Shown here: positions 9,903 to 21,762 of the stretch, piece after piece
Position numbering within the stretch: the stretch's first letter is position 1
Layout of the letters: every line of letters starts with the position of its first letter
NCBI GenBank assembly: GCA_009763385.1
Contig: CM019825.1
Span: 18,222,457-18,286,456, forward strand
Reading direction: 5' to 3'
Origin: Coix lacryma-jobi var. lacryma-jobi
Taxonomy: Eukaryota > Streptophyta > Magnoliopsida > Poales > Poaceae
DNA: 64,000 nt
Translations under genes and position numbers: made by a program
Notes under the pieces: model-generated
The model's input: only the letters and a program-made list of their open reading frames with translations
What the model was told of the DNA's origin: nothing
Databases searched by the model: none

Positions 9903-9989
9903 TCCATGGTCTTCATTCTCCATGGTCTGTATGAATATACGTTATTTGAAAAAATATGGTGTTTATTATCCTCCATGTTATTCGCAGAA

Positions 9990-12150
9990 ATGGCCGACCC
10001 AGTTGACAACATGGAGGAGGAAATGTACGAATTAATCAACAGCGCCGCTAACCCAGATGTAGCAGGTGACGATAACAATAATCAAGAAGTAGATGACGGC
10101 AGTCAATACTTTATCGATTATGAAGAAATTATGCAAGAAAATACTGGCGAGGTATACCTACAATCTCTATGAGCACATAAAATTCTAATCAATTTGTAAA
10201 TGTATTTATAATCTACTGTTCCTACATACGTAGCCCTCTGGATCGACAACGACTACCGGGAAGAGTAGGACCGTACGAGGTCCGAAGAAGCCGTTGGATG
10301 GCCGATACATTATCTCAGAATTCAACGAGGAAACAGGTCAAGTGCTTGGAGAACATGCACAGAAATTCGTTAACCACTGTGGGTATCTCGTAAGGGATAA
10401 GATCCCGATCAATGCTCGTGAATGGAAGGAAAAGAGAAGTGCTCCTCATATAAGTTTTGTCTCTGATCGTGATAAGGAACTGGTTTGGCAAGATGTCCTT
10501 GCACATTTCACGCTTGAAACAGAAGATAGAAATTTGAAGGCAAGAGTTCGGGATTGGGCTATGAAGAAAATGGCAACACTATTCCAGGGCTGGAAGAAGA
10601 AATTGTACAACACATTTATCAAGAAGGACCTAACTCCAGATTTTAACACCAAGGCCTACGTCAAGTTGAGGCCTTTTTGGGATGAGTTTGTAGAATTCAA
10701 GAAATCAGAAGAGGGTGAGGCACGTGTCAGAAGGAACCAACAGAATGCCCAACAAAAACAATACCACCATCACTTGGGATCAGGTGGCTACAAGAGTGCC
10801 ATTCCCAAGTGGGAAAAAATGGAACGGGAGATTCTAGCCAAGGGCAATCGAACCAGAATCAATAAACTGGCCTGAGCGCGCCAAGTATTGGTTTTTTGGT
10901 CATGGAGGAAGTCTGGACCTACAGACAGGAGGGGTAGTGTATGGCACAAAACTCCAAAGAGCAGCAGAAAGACTAGCTTATGCTCGAGACATGGCTAACA
11001 GTGGCACGTGGCAGCCGAACAGAGAAAAGGATGAGCTTACGTACGCCCTAGAGAATCCTGAACATGGTGGGAGAACAAGAGGCTATGGGGAGGTGTCGTG
11101 GGAGCATGCCTTCCCACAAGACAAAGATACCTATAGAAGCCGCAAAAGAAAGAGGCAGGAGGAGGTAGAGCGGATGCGAAGGATGGAGGAAATGGTTATT
11201 CAGTCACAGGCCGCGGCTCGTGAAGCGGTAGAGCGAGAAAAGGCACTTGAAGACAAAATGAGTGAGGAAATCAAAAGGCAAGTGCAGTTAGCAGTGAGTT
11301 CCCTGCAAAGGCAATCCGCATCAGAGCCAGGAGTCAACACCAGCACCCCTGGTGATCAGTTGAAAAGCAGTTGTGCTTCCACGGAGGTGCCAACGATTCA
11401 AGGTGACGCAGGGCTGCGCTTCCCCGTGGATGACATCACTGATCCTCTCACGACCTGTGAGCTGCACATTCCACAGGGGAATGACACAATAATGGTGGCT
11501 ATTGGTGTCGTATCTCCTATTGACCCTACGAAGACACCAAGATGCCATGAGGCATTGGTACCACCTGGTTATGCTAGTGTCTCGGTGGATAGAGTATTGA
11601 AAGGGCATAGCAATGTGACTCTTGACATTGAAGGAGGTGATGGTGAGAAGACTTTAGGAGAAGCGGAGAAGGCATTCATATGTTGGCGTAAGCGCTATAT
11701 CATTATTCCTGGGGCATCACCTCCTCCTCCTCAGCAAACTAACCCTAGGTGCAGATGAAAGTCAATGAAACATTTTTTCACTAGTTATGTATTGACTTAA
11801 TTAAATAATTATTTACTCATACTATGTTGTTTTCACAGCAGGACCTCTCCGCACCTAAGTCCAATTATCCATTCACCACATAGTCATCATAGTCTGCTGC
11901 GGGGCGATGCAGTGAAAGACACAGCTACATCCCCACCGATCCATCCCCTCCACGATGGCTCCATCCCCTCCACGACCGGCTCCATCTCCACCACGGCTCC
12001 ATCCCCTCCACCGGCCCCATCTCCTCCACCACGGGCTCCATCCCCGCCACCGGCCCCATCTCCTCCACCACGGGCTCCATCCCCGCCACCGGCCCCCATC
12101 AAGAGAGGCCAGCCACAAAAATGAAGGCATCGGCCCCACCGCCACCAAGA
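9990..12150 (+). pseudogene. Gene 2 copy 1: Transposase_24-type, frameshifted, no protease part
   Basis: Exon 1 (9990-10151, from ATG GCC GAC) encodes an acidic 54-residue N-terminus. The GT at 10152 and the AG before 10234 define the first intron. Exon 2 (10234-11748) encodes the Transposase_24 (plant Ptta/En/Spm) domain, but an extra A near 10844-10846 (GGGCAATCG versus GGGCATCG in copies 2-4) shifts the frame. The remainder is open in another frame up to 11758. Exon 3 (from 11839) has further indels in the proline-rich repeats, then runs into the unit 2 border. It cannot encode the full protein. The frameshift could be a base-calling error, since the other three copies agree with each other. 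Confidence 0.8.
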
Positions 12151-12771
12151 AGATATATTTTGGTTCACTTAGATATATTTACATATATATGTTTATGGAA
12201 AAATCACTTAGATATATATTTTTTTGTTCACTTAGATATGATATGTAAACATTTACTTAAATCGGTCATGTATATGTTTATGGAATAATCACTTACATAT
12301 GTTTATGTCCATAGTATTATTTTTATGAATATGGTCTTTATGAATATACGTTATTTTTAATGTTGTCAAAACCTAGACCCGAAACCTGAAACCCCAAACC
12401 CGAAACCCCAAACCCTAAACCCCGAACCCTAAACCCTAAACCCCAAACCCCTAACCCTAAACCCCAAACCCGAAACCCCAAACACTAAACCCGATACCCT
12501 AAACCCCAAACCCGAAACCCCAAACACTAAACCCAAACCCCAAACCCTAAACCCAAACCCCAAACCCCTAACCCTAAACCCCAAACACTAAACCCCAAAC
12601 ACTAAACCCTAAACACTAAACCCCAAACCCGAAACCCCAAACCCCTAACCCTAAACCCCAAACCCGAAACCCCAAACACTAAACCCTAAACACTAAACCC
12701 CAAACCCGAAACCCCAAACACTAAACCCCAAACCCTAAACCCTAAACCCCAAACCCCTAACCCTAACCCCT

Positions 12772-12802
<31 letters not shown>

Positions 12803-15373
12803 CTAAACCCTAACCCCTAGACCGTAACACCTAACCCCTTAACACTAACCCCTTAACCCTAACCCCTAAACCCTAACCCCTAGACCCTAACACCTAACCC
12901 CTAAACCCTAACCCTTAACCCTAACCCCTTAACCCTAACTCCTAAACCCTAGACCCTAACACCTAACCCCTAAACCCCAAACCCCTTAACCCTAACCCCT
13001 TAACCCTTAACCCAAAACCCTAACCCCTAGACCCTAACACCTAACCCCTAACCCTTAACCCTTAACCCTAAACCCTAAACCCTAATCCCTAAACCCTAAA
13101 CCCTAAACCCTAAACCCTTAACCCTCCATGGTCTTCATTCTCCATGGTCTGTATGAATATACGTTATTTGAAAAAATATGGTGTTTATTATCCTCCATGT
13201 TATTCGCAGAAATGGCCGACCCAGTTGACAACATGGAGGAGGAAATGTACGAATTAATCAACAGCGCCGCTAACCCAGATGTAGCAGGTGACGATAACAA
13301 TAATCAAGAAGTAGATGACGGCAGTCAATACTTTATCGATTATGAAGAAATTATGCAAGAAAATACTGGCGAGGTATACCTACAATCTCTATGAGCACAT
13401 AAAATTCTAATCAATTTGTAAATGTATTTATAATCTACTGTTCCTACATACGTAGCCCTCTGGATCGACAACGACTACCGGGAAGAGTAGGACCGTACGA
13501 GGTCCGAAGAAGCCGTTGGATGGCCGATACATTATCTCAGAATTCAACGAGGAAACAGGTCAAGTGCTTGGAGAACATGCACAGAAATTCGTTAACCACT
13601 GTGGGTATCTCGTAAGGGATAAGATCCCGATCAATGCTCGTGAATGGAAGGAAAAGAGAAGTGCTCCTCATATAAGTTTTGTCTCTGATCGTGATAAGGA
13701 ACTGGTTTGGCAAGATGTCCTTGCACATTTCACGCTTGAAACAGAAGATAGAAATTTGAAGGCAAGAGTTCGGGATTGGGCTATGAAGAAAATGGCAACA
13801 CTATTCCAGGGCTGGAAGAAGAAATTGTACAACACATTTATCAAGAAGGACCTAACTCCAGATTTTAACACCAAGGCCTACGTCAAGTTGAGGCCTTTTT
13901 GGGATGAGTTTGTAGAATTCAAGAAATCAGAAGAGGGTGAGGCACGTGTCAGAAGGAACCAACAGAATGCCCAACAAAAACAATACCACCATCACTTGGG
14001 ATCAGGTGGCTACAAGAGTGCCATTCCCAAGTGGGAAAAAATGGAACGGGAGATTCTAGCCAAGGGCATCGAACCAGAATCAATAAACTGGCCTGAGCGC
14101 GCCAAGTATTGGTTTTTTGGTCATGGAGGAAGTCTGGACCTACAGACAGGAGGGGTAGTGTATGGCACAAAACTCCAAAGAGCAGCAGAAAGACTAGCTT
14201 ATGCTCGAGACATGGCTAACAGTGGCACGTGGCAGCCGAACAGAGAAAAGGATGAGCTTACGTACGCCCTAGAGAATCCTGAACATGGTGGGAGAACAAG
14301 AGGCTATGGGGAGGTGTCGTGGGAGCATGCCTTCCCACAAGACAAAGATACCTATAGAAGCCGCAAAAGAAAGAGGCAGGAGGAGGTAGAGCGGATGCGA
14401 AGGATGGAGGAAATGGTTATTCAGTCACAGGCCGCGGCTCGTGAAGCGGTAGAGCGAGAAAAGGCACTTGAAGACAAAATGAGTGAGGAAATCAAAAGGC
14501 AAGTGCAGTTAGCAGTGAGTTCCCTGCAAAGGCAATCCGCATCAGAGCCAGGAGTCAACACCAGCACCCCTGGTGATCAGTTGAAAAGCAGTTGTGCTTC
14601 CACGGAGGTGCCAACGATTCAAGGTGACGCAGGGCTGCGCTTCCCCGTGGATGACATCACTGATCCTCTCACGACCTGTGAGCTGCACATTCCACAGGGG
14701 AATGACACAATAATGGTGGCTATTGGTGTCGTATCTCCTATTGACCCTACGAAGACACCAAGATGCCATGAGGCATTGGTACCACCTGGTTATGCTAGTG
14801 TCTCGGTGGATAGAGTATTGAAAGGGCATAGCAATGTGACTCTTGACATTGAAGGAGGTGATGGTGAGAAGACTTTAGGAGAAGCGGAGAAGGCATTCAT
14901 ATGTTGGCGTAAGCGCTATATCATTATTCCTGGGGCATCACCTCCTCCTCCTCAGCAAACTAACCCTAGGTGCAGATGAAAGTCAATGAAACATTTTTTC
15001 ACTAGTTATGTATTGACTTAATTAAATAATTATTTACTCATACTATGTTGTTTTCACAGCAGGACCTCTCCGCACCTAAGTCCAATTATCCATTCACCAC
15101 ATAGTCATCATAGTGCTGCGGGCGATGCAGTGAAAGACACAGCTACATCCCCACCGGATCCATCCCCTCCACGATCGGCTCCATCCCCTCCACGACCGGC
15201 TCCATCTCCACCACGGGCTCCATCCCCGCCACCGGCCCCATCTCCTCCACCACGGGCTCCATCCCCGCCACCGGCCCCATCTCCTCCACCACGGGCTCCA
15301 TCCCCGCCACCGGCCCCATCAAAGAAGAGGCCAGCCACAAAAATGAAGGCATCGGCCCCACCGCCACCAAAGA
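12151..15373 (+). repeat. Tandem unit 2 of 4 (3223 bp)
   Basis: The layout is identical to unit 1. At the junction, proline-rich exon 3 (CCACCAAGAAG) runs straight into the AT-rich unit start. The shared bases AGA at the join are present at both parental breakpoints (CTTAGATATATT at the left edge, AAAGAAGAAAGCC at the right edge), a 3-bp microhomology. Confidence 0.95.
12370..13125. repeat. Telomere-like degenerate array, unit 2
   Basis: Same variant order as the unit 1 array with only a few base changes, which shows the arrays were copied together with the flanking exons and not built independently. Confidence 0.9.
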
Positions 15374-15471
15374 AGATATATTTTGGTTCACTTAGATATA
15401 TTTACATATATATGTTTATGGAAAAATCACTTAGATATATATTTTTTTGTTCACTTAGATATGATATGTAA
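13212..15471 (+). CDS. Gene 2 copy 2: Transposase_24 protein, open but truncated before Ulp1
   Basis: Exons are 13212-13373, 13456-14969 and 15060-15471; splice phases agree (0, then 2). The predicted product is about 695 residues: acidic N-terminus (1-54), Transposase_24 domain (roughly 75-240, with the DLTPDF and WPERAKYW regions), an Arg/Glu-rich coiled-coil-like segment (SRKRKRQEEVERM onward), a conserved C-terminal block, then 13-residue APSPPP-type repeats and a Lys-rich KKRPATKMK patch. Translation then crosses the tandem-unit border, adding a short AT-coded tail (YFGSLRYIYIY...) and a stop at 15471. The Ulp1 protease exons are absent. Proteins of this family are probably accessory factors of CACTA transposition (inference). 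Confidence 0.75.
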
Positions 15472-18400
15472 ACATTTACTTAAATCGGTCATGTATATGT
15501 TTATGGAATAATCACTTACATATGTTTATGTCCATAGTATTATTTTTATGAATATGGTCTTTATGAATATACGTTATTTTTAATGTTGTCAAAACCTAGA
15601 CCCGAAACCTGAAACCCCAAACCCGAAACCCCAAACCCTAAACCCCGAACCCTAAACCCTAAACCCCAAACCCCTAACCCTAAACCCCAAACCCGAAACC
15701 CCAAACACTAAACCCGATACCCTAAACCCCAAACCCGAAACCCCAAACACTAAACCCCAAACCCCAAACCCTAAACCCAAACCCCAAACCCCTAACCCTA
15801 AACCCCAAACACTAAACCCCAAACACTAAACCCTAAACACTAAACCCCAAACCCGAAACCCCAAACCCCTAACCCTAAACCCCAAACCCGAAACCCCAAA
15901 CACTAAACCCTAAACACTAAACCCCAAACCCGAAACCCCAAACACTAAACCCCAAACCCTAAACCCTAAACCCCAAACCCCTAACCCTAACCCCTTAACC
16001 CTAAACCCTAACCCTAAACCCTAACCCCTAAACCCTAACCCCTAGACCGTAACACCTAACCCCTTAACACTAACCCCTTAACCCTAACCCCTAAACCCTA
16101 ACCCCTAGACCCTAACACCTAACCCCTAAACCCTAACCCCTTAACCCTAACCCCTTAACCCTAACTCCTAAACCCTAGACCCTAACACCTAACCCCTAAA
16201 CCCCAAACCCCTTAACCCTAACCCCTTAACCCTTAACCCAAAACCCTAACCCCTAGACCCTAACACCTAACCCCTAACCCTTAACCCTTAACCCTAAACC
16301 CTAAACCCTAATCCCTAAACCCTAAACCCTAAACCCTAAACCCTTAACCCTCCATGGTCTTCATTCTCCATGGTCTGTATGAATATACGTTATTTGAAAA
16401 AATATGGTGTTTATTATCCTCCATGTTATTCGCAGAAATGGCCGACCCAGTTGACAACATGGAGGAGGAAATGTACGAATTAATCAACAGCGCCGCTAAC
16501 CCAGATGTAGCAGGTGACGATAACAATAATCAAGAAGTAGATGACGGCAGTCAATACTTTATCGATTATGAAGAAATTATGCAAGAAAATACTGGCGAGG
16601 TATACCTACAATCTCTATGAGCACATAAAATTCTAATCAATTTGTAAATGTATTTATAATCTACTGTTCCTACATACGTAGCCCTCTGGATCGACAACGA
16701 CTACCGGGAAGAGTAGGACCGTACGAGGTCCGAAGAAGCCGTTGGATGGCCGATACATTATCTCAGAATTCAACGAGGAAACAGGTCAAGTGCTTGGAGA
16801 ACATGCACAGAAATTCGTTAACCACTGTGGGTATCTCGTAAGGGATAAGATCCCGATCAATGCTCGTGAATGGAAGGAAAAGAGAAGTGCTCCTCATATA
16901 AGTTTTGTCTCTGATCGTGATAAGGAACTGGTTTGGCAAGATGTCCTTGCACATTTCACGCTTGAAACAGAAGATAGAAATTTGAAGGCAAGAGTTCGGG
17001 ATTGGGCTATGAAGAAAATGGCAACACTATTCCAGGGCTGGAAGAAGAAATTGTACAACACATTTATCAAGAAGGACCTAACTCCAGATTTTAACACCAA
17101 GGCCTACGTCAAGTTGAGGCCTTTTTGGGATGAGTTTGTAGAATTCAAGAAATCAGAAGAGGGTGAGGCACGTGTCAGAAGGAACCAACAGAATGCCCAA
17201 CAAAAACAATACCACCATCACTTGGGATCAGGTGGCTACAAGAGTGCCATTCCCAAGTGGGAAAAAATGGAACGGGAGATTCTAGCCAAGGGCATCGAAC
17301 CAGAATCAATAAACTGGCCTGAGCGCGCCAAGTATTGGTTTTTTGGTCATGGAGGAAGTCTGGACCTACAGACAGGAGGGGTAGTGTATGGCACAAAACT
17401 CCAAAGAGCAGCAGAAAGACTAGCTTATGCTCGAGACATGGCTAACAGTGGCACGTGGCAGCCGAACAGAGAAAAGGATGAGCTTACGTACGCCCTAGAG
17501 AATCCTGAACATGGTGGGAGAACAAGAGGCTATGGGGAGGTGTCGTGGGAGCATGCCTTCCCACAAGACAAAGATACCTATAGAAGCCGCAAAAGAAAGA
17601 GGCAGGAGGAGGTAGAGCGGATGCGAAGGATGGAGGAAATGGTTATTCAGTCACAGGCCGCGGCTCGTGAAGCGGTAGAGCGAGAAAAGGCACTTGAAGA
17701 CAAAATGAGTGAGGAAATCAAAAGGCAAGTGCAGTTAGCAGTGAGTTCCCTGCAAAGGCAATCCGCATCAGAGCCAGGAGTCAACACCAGCACCCCTGGT
17801 GATCAGTTGAAAAGCAGTTGTGCTTCCACGGAGGTGCCAACGATTCAAGGTGACGCAGGGCTGCGCTTCCCCGTGGATGACATCACTGATCCTCTCACGA
17901 CCTGTGAGCTGCACATTCCACAGGGGAATGACACAATAATGGTGGCTATTGGTGTCGTATCTCCTATTGACCCTACGAAGACACCAAGATGCCATGAGGC
18001 ATTGGTACCACCTGGTTATGCTAGTGTCTCGGTGGATAGAGTATTGAAAGGGCATAGCAATGTGACTCTTGACATTGAAGGAGGTGATGGTGAGAAGACT
18101 TTAGGAGAAGCGGAGAAGGCATTCATATGTTGGCGTAAGCGCTATATCATTATTCCTGGGGCATCACCTCCTCCTCCTCAGCAAACTAACCCTAGGTGCA
18201 GATGAAAGTCAATGAAACATTTTTTCACTAGTTATGTATTGACTTAATTAAATAATTATTTACTCATACTATGTTGTTTTCACAGCAGGACCTCTCCGCA
18301 CCTAAGTCCAATTATCCATTCACCACATAGTCATCATAGTGCTGCGGGCGATGCAGTGAAAGACACAGCTACATCCCCACCGGATCCATCCCCTCCACGA

Positions 18401-18599
18401 TCGGCTCCATCCCCTCCACGACCGGCTCCATCTCCACCACGGGCTCCATCCCCGCCACCGGCCCCATCTCCTCCACCACGGGCTCCATCCCCGCCACCGG
18501 CCCCATCTCCTCCACCACGGGCTCCATCCCCGCCACCGGCCCCATCAAAGAAGAGGCCAGCCACAAAAATGAAGGCATCGGCCCCACCGCCACCAAAGA
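15374..18599 (+). repeat. Tandem unit 3 of 4 (3226 bp)
   Basis: Nearly identical to unit 2 by eye, with a few 1-bp differences in the telomere-like array. The coding exons look the same as unit 2. Confidence 0.95.
15593..16350. repeat. Telomere-like degenerate array, unit 3
   Basis: Same variant order as in units 1 and 2; differs by a few single-base indels. Confidence 0.9.
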
Positions 18600-18697
18600 A
18601 GATATATTTTGGTTCACTTAGATATATTTACATATATATGTTTATGGAAAAATCACTTAGATATATATTTTTTTGTTCACTTAGATATGATATGTAA
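16438..18697 (+). CDS. Gene 2 copy 3: Transposase_24 protein, open but truncated before Ulp1
   Basis: Exons are 16438-16599, 16682-18195 and 18286-18697. The coding content appears the same as copy 2, with no frameshift, and it has the same chimeric tail and stop. Because its second exon and donor site (18196) are intact, it is the nearest intact partner for the unit 4 acceptor at 21448, where the protease exons follow. Confidence 0.75.
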
Positions 18698-19191
18698 ACA
18701 TTTACTTAAATCGGTCATGTATATGTTTATGGAATAATCACTTACATATGTTTATGTCCATAGTATTATTTTTATGAATATGGTCTTTATGAATATACGT
18801 TATTTTTAATGTTGTCAAAACCTAGACCCGAAACCTGAAACCCCAAACCCGAAACCCCAAACCCTAAACCCCGAACCCTAAACCCTAAACCCCAAACCCC
18901 TAACCCTAAACCCCAAACCCGAAACCCCAAACACTAAACCCGATACCCTAACCCAAACCCGAAACCCCAACACTAAACCCCAAACCCCAACCCTAACCCA
19001 AACCCAACCCCTAACCCTAAACCCCAAACACTAACCCCAAACACTAACCCTAACTAACCCCAAACCCGAAACCCCAAACCCTAACCCTAAACCCAAACCC
19101 AACCCCAAACACTAACCCTAAACCAAACCCCAAACCCGAAACCCAAACCTAACCCCAAACCCTACCTAACCCCAACCCCTAACCCTAACCC

Positions 19192-19226
<35 letters not shown>

Positions 19227-21762
19227 ACCCTAACCCCTAACCGTAACCCCTAACCCCTAACTAACCCCTAACCCTAACCCCTACCCAACCCTACCCTAAC
19301 CCCTAACCCCTAAACCCTAACCCCTAACCCTAACCCCTAACCCTAACCCTAACCCCTAACCCTAAACCCTAACCCCTAAACCCTAACCCCTAACCCTAAC
19401 CCCTAACCCTAACCCCTAACCCTAACCCTAACCCCTAACCCCTAACCCCTAACCCTAACCCTAACCCTAACCCTAACCCTAACCCTAACCCTAAACCCTA
19501 AACCCTAACCCTTAACCCTGGTCTTTATCCTCCATGGTCTGTATGAATATACGTTATTTGCAAAAATATGGTGTTTATTATCCTCCATGTTATTCGCAGA
19601 AATGGCCGACCCAGTTGACAACATGGAGGAGGAAATGTACGAATTAATCAACAGCGCCGCTAACCCAGATGTAGCAGGTGACGATAACAATAATCAAGAA
19701 GTAGATGACGGCAGTCAATACTTTATCGATTATGAAGAAATTATGCAAGAAAATACTGGCGAGGTATACCTACAATCTCTATGAGCACATAAAATTCTAA
19801 TCAATTTGTAAATGTATTTATAATCTACTGTTCCTACATACGTAGCCCTCTGGATCGACAACGACTACCGGGAAGAGTAGGACCGTACGAGGTCCGAAGA
19901 AGCCGTTGGATGGCCGATACATTATCTCAGAATTCAACGAGGAAACAGGTCAAGTGCTTGGAGAACATGCACAGAAATTCGTTAACCACTGTGGGTATCT
20001 CGTAAGGGATAAGATCCCGATCAATGCTCGTGAATGGAAGGAAAGAGAAGTGCTCCTCATATAAGTTTTGTCTCTGATCGTGATAAGGAACTGGTTTGGC
20101 AAGATGTCCTTGCACATTTCACGCTTGAAACAGAAGATAGAAATTTGAAGGCAAGAGTTCGGGATTGGGCTATGAAGAAAATGGCAACACTATTCCAGGG
20201 CTGGAAGAAGAAATTGTACAACACATTTATCAAGAAGGACCTAACTCCAGATTTTAACACCAAGGCCTACGTCAAGTTGAGGCCTTTTTGGGATGAGTTT
20301 GTAGAATTCAAGAAATCAGAAGAGGGTGAGGCACGTGTCAGAAGGAACCAACAGAATGCCCAACAAAAACAATACCACCATCACTTGGGATCAGGTGGCT
20401 ACAAGAGTGCCATTCCCAAGTGGGAAAAAATGGAACGGGAGATTCTAGCCAAGGGCATCGAACCAGAATCAATAAACTGGCCTGAGCGCGCCAAGTATTG
20501 GTTTTTTGGTCATGGAGGAAGTCTGGACCTACAGACAGGAGGGGTAGTGTATGGCACAAAACTCCAAAGAGCAGCAGAAAGACTAGCTTATGCTCGAGAC
20601 ATGGCTAACAGTGGCACGTGGCAGCCGAACAGAGAAAAGGATGAGCTTACGTACGCCCTAGAGAATCCTGAACATGGTGGGAGAACAAGAGGCTATGGGG
20701 AGGTGTCGTGGGAGCATGCCTTCCCACAAGACAAAGATACCTATAGAAGCCGCAAAAGAAAGAGGCAGGAGGAGGTAGAGCGGATGCGAAGGATGGAGGA
20801 AATGGTTATTCAGTCACAGGCCGCGGCTCGTGAAGCGGTAGAGCGAGAAAAGGCACTTGAAGACAAAATGAGTGAGGAAATCAAAAGGCAAGTGCAGTTA
20901 GCAGTGAGTTCCCTGCAAAGGCAATCCGCATCAGAGCCAGGAGTCAACACCAGCACCCCTGGTGATCAGTTGAAAAGCAGTTGTGCTTCCACGGAGGTGC
21001 CAACGATTCAAGGTGACGCAGGGCTGCGCTTCCCCGTGGATGACATCACTGATCCTCTCACGACCTGTGAGCTGCACATTCCACAGGGGAATGACACAAT
21101 AATGGTGGCTATTGGTGTCGTATCTCCTATTGACCCTACGAAGACACCAAGATGCCATGGGGCATTGGTACCACCTGGTTATGCTAGTGTCTCGGTGGAT
21201 AGAGTATTGAAAGGGCATAGCAATGTGACTCTTGACATTGAAGGAGGTGATGGTGAGAAGACTTTAGGAGAAGCGGAGAAGGCATTCATATGTTGGCGTA
21301 AGCGCTATATCATTATTCCTGGGGCATCACCTCCTCCTCCTCAGCAAACTAACCCTAGGTGCAGATGAAAGTCAATGAAACATTTTTTCACTAGTTATGT
21401 ATTGACTTAATTAAATATTTATTTACTCATACTATGTTGTTTTCACAGCAGGACCTCTCCGCACCTAAGTCCAATTATCCATTCACCACATAGTCATCAT
21501 AGTGCTGCGGGCGATGCAGTGAAAGACACAGCTACATCCCCACCGGATCCATCCCCTCCACGATCGGCTCCATCCCCTCCACGACCGGCTCCATCTCCAC
21601 CACGGGCTCCATCCCCGCCACCGGCCCCATCTCCTCCACCACGGGCTCCATCCCCGCCACCGGCCCCATCTCCTCCACCACGGGCTCCATCCCCGCCACC
21701 GGCCCCATCAAAGAAGAGGCCAGCCACAAAAATGAAGGCATCGGCCCCACCGCCACCAAAGA
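18600..21762 (+). repeat. Tandem unit 4 of 4 (~3163 bp), joined to the unique 3' part of gene 2
   Basis: This is the last unit. It is shorter because its telomere-like array is contracted and more degenerate. At 21763 exon 3 continues into unique sequence (AAAGCCTCTGCAGAAAG) instead of looping back, which marks the right parental breakpoint of the amplification. It carries a 1-bp deletion in exon 2 (about 20041-20045). Confidence 0.93.
18819..19519. repeat. Telomere-like array, unit 4, contracted
   Basis: The first ~140 bp match the other arrays. After that many A residues are missing (CCCAAACCCAACCCC and similar) and the array ends in runs of CCCTAA. It is about 55 bp shorter, and its right border differs (CCCTGGTCTTTATCC instead of CCCTCCATGGTCTTC). 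Real divergence and consensus errors cannot be separated here. Confidence 0.85.

Larger units (their letters stand above)
8928..12150 (+). repeat. Tandem unit 1 of 4 in the CACTA element (3223 bp)
   Basis: The unit starts at AGATATATTTTGG (8928) and runs to the next copy of that junction at 12151. It contains AT-rich DNA, a telomere-like array and exons 1-3 (partial) of gene 2. It diverges most from the other units, with several single-base indels in the proline-rich part. The left boundary is the original one: upstream of 8928 the sequence is unique. Confidence 0.92.
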
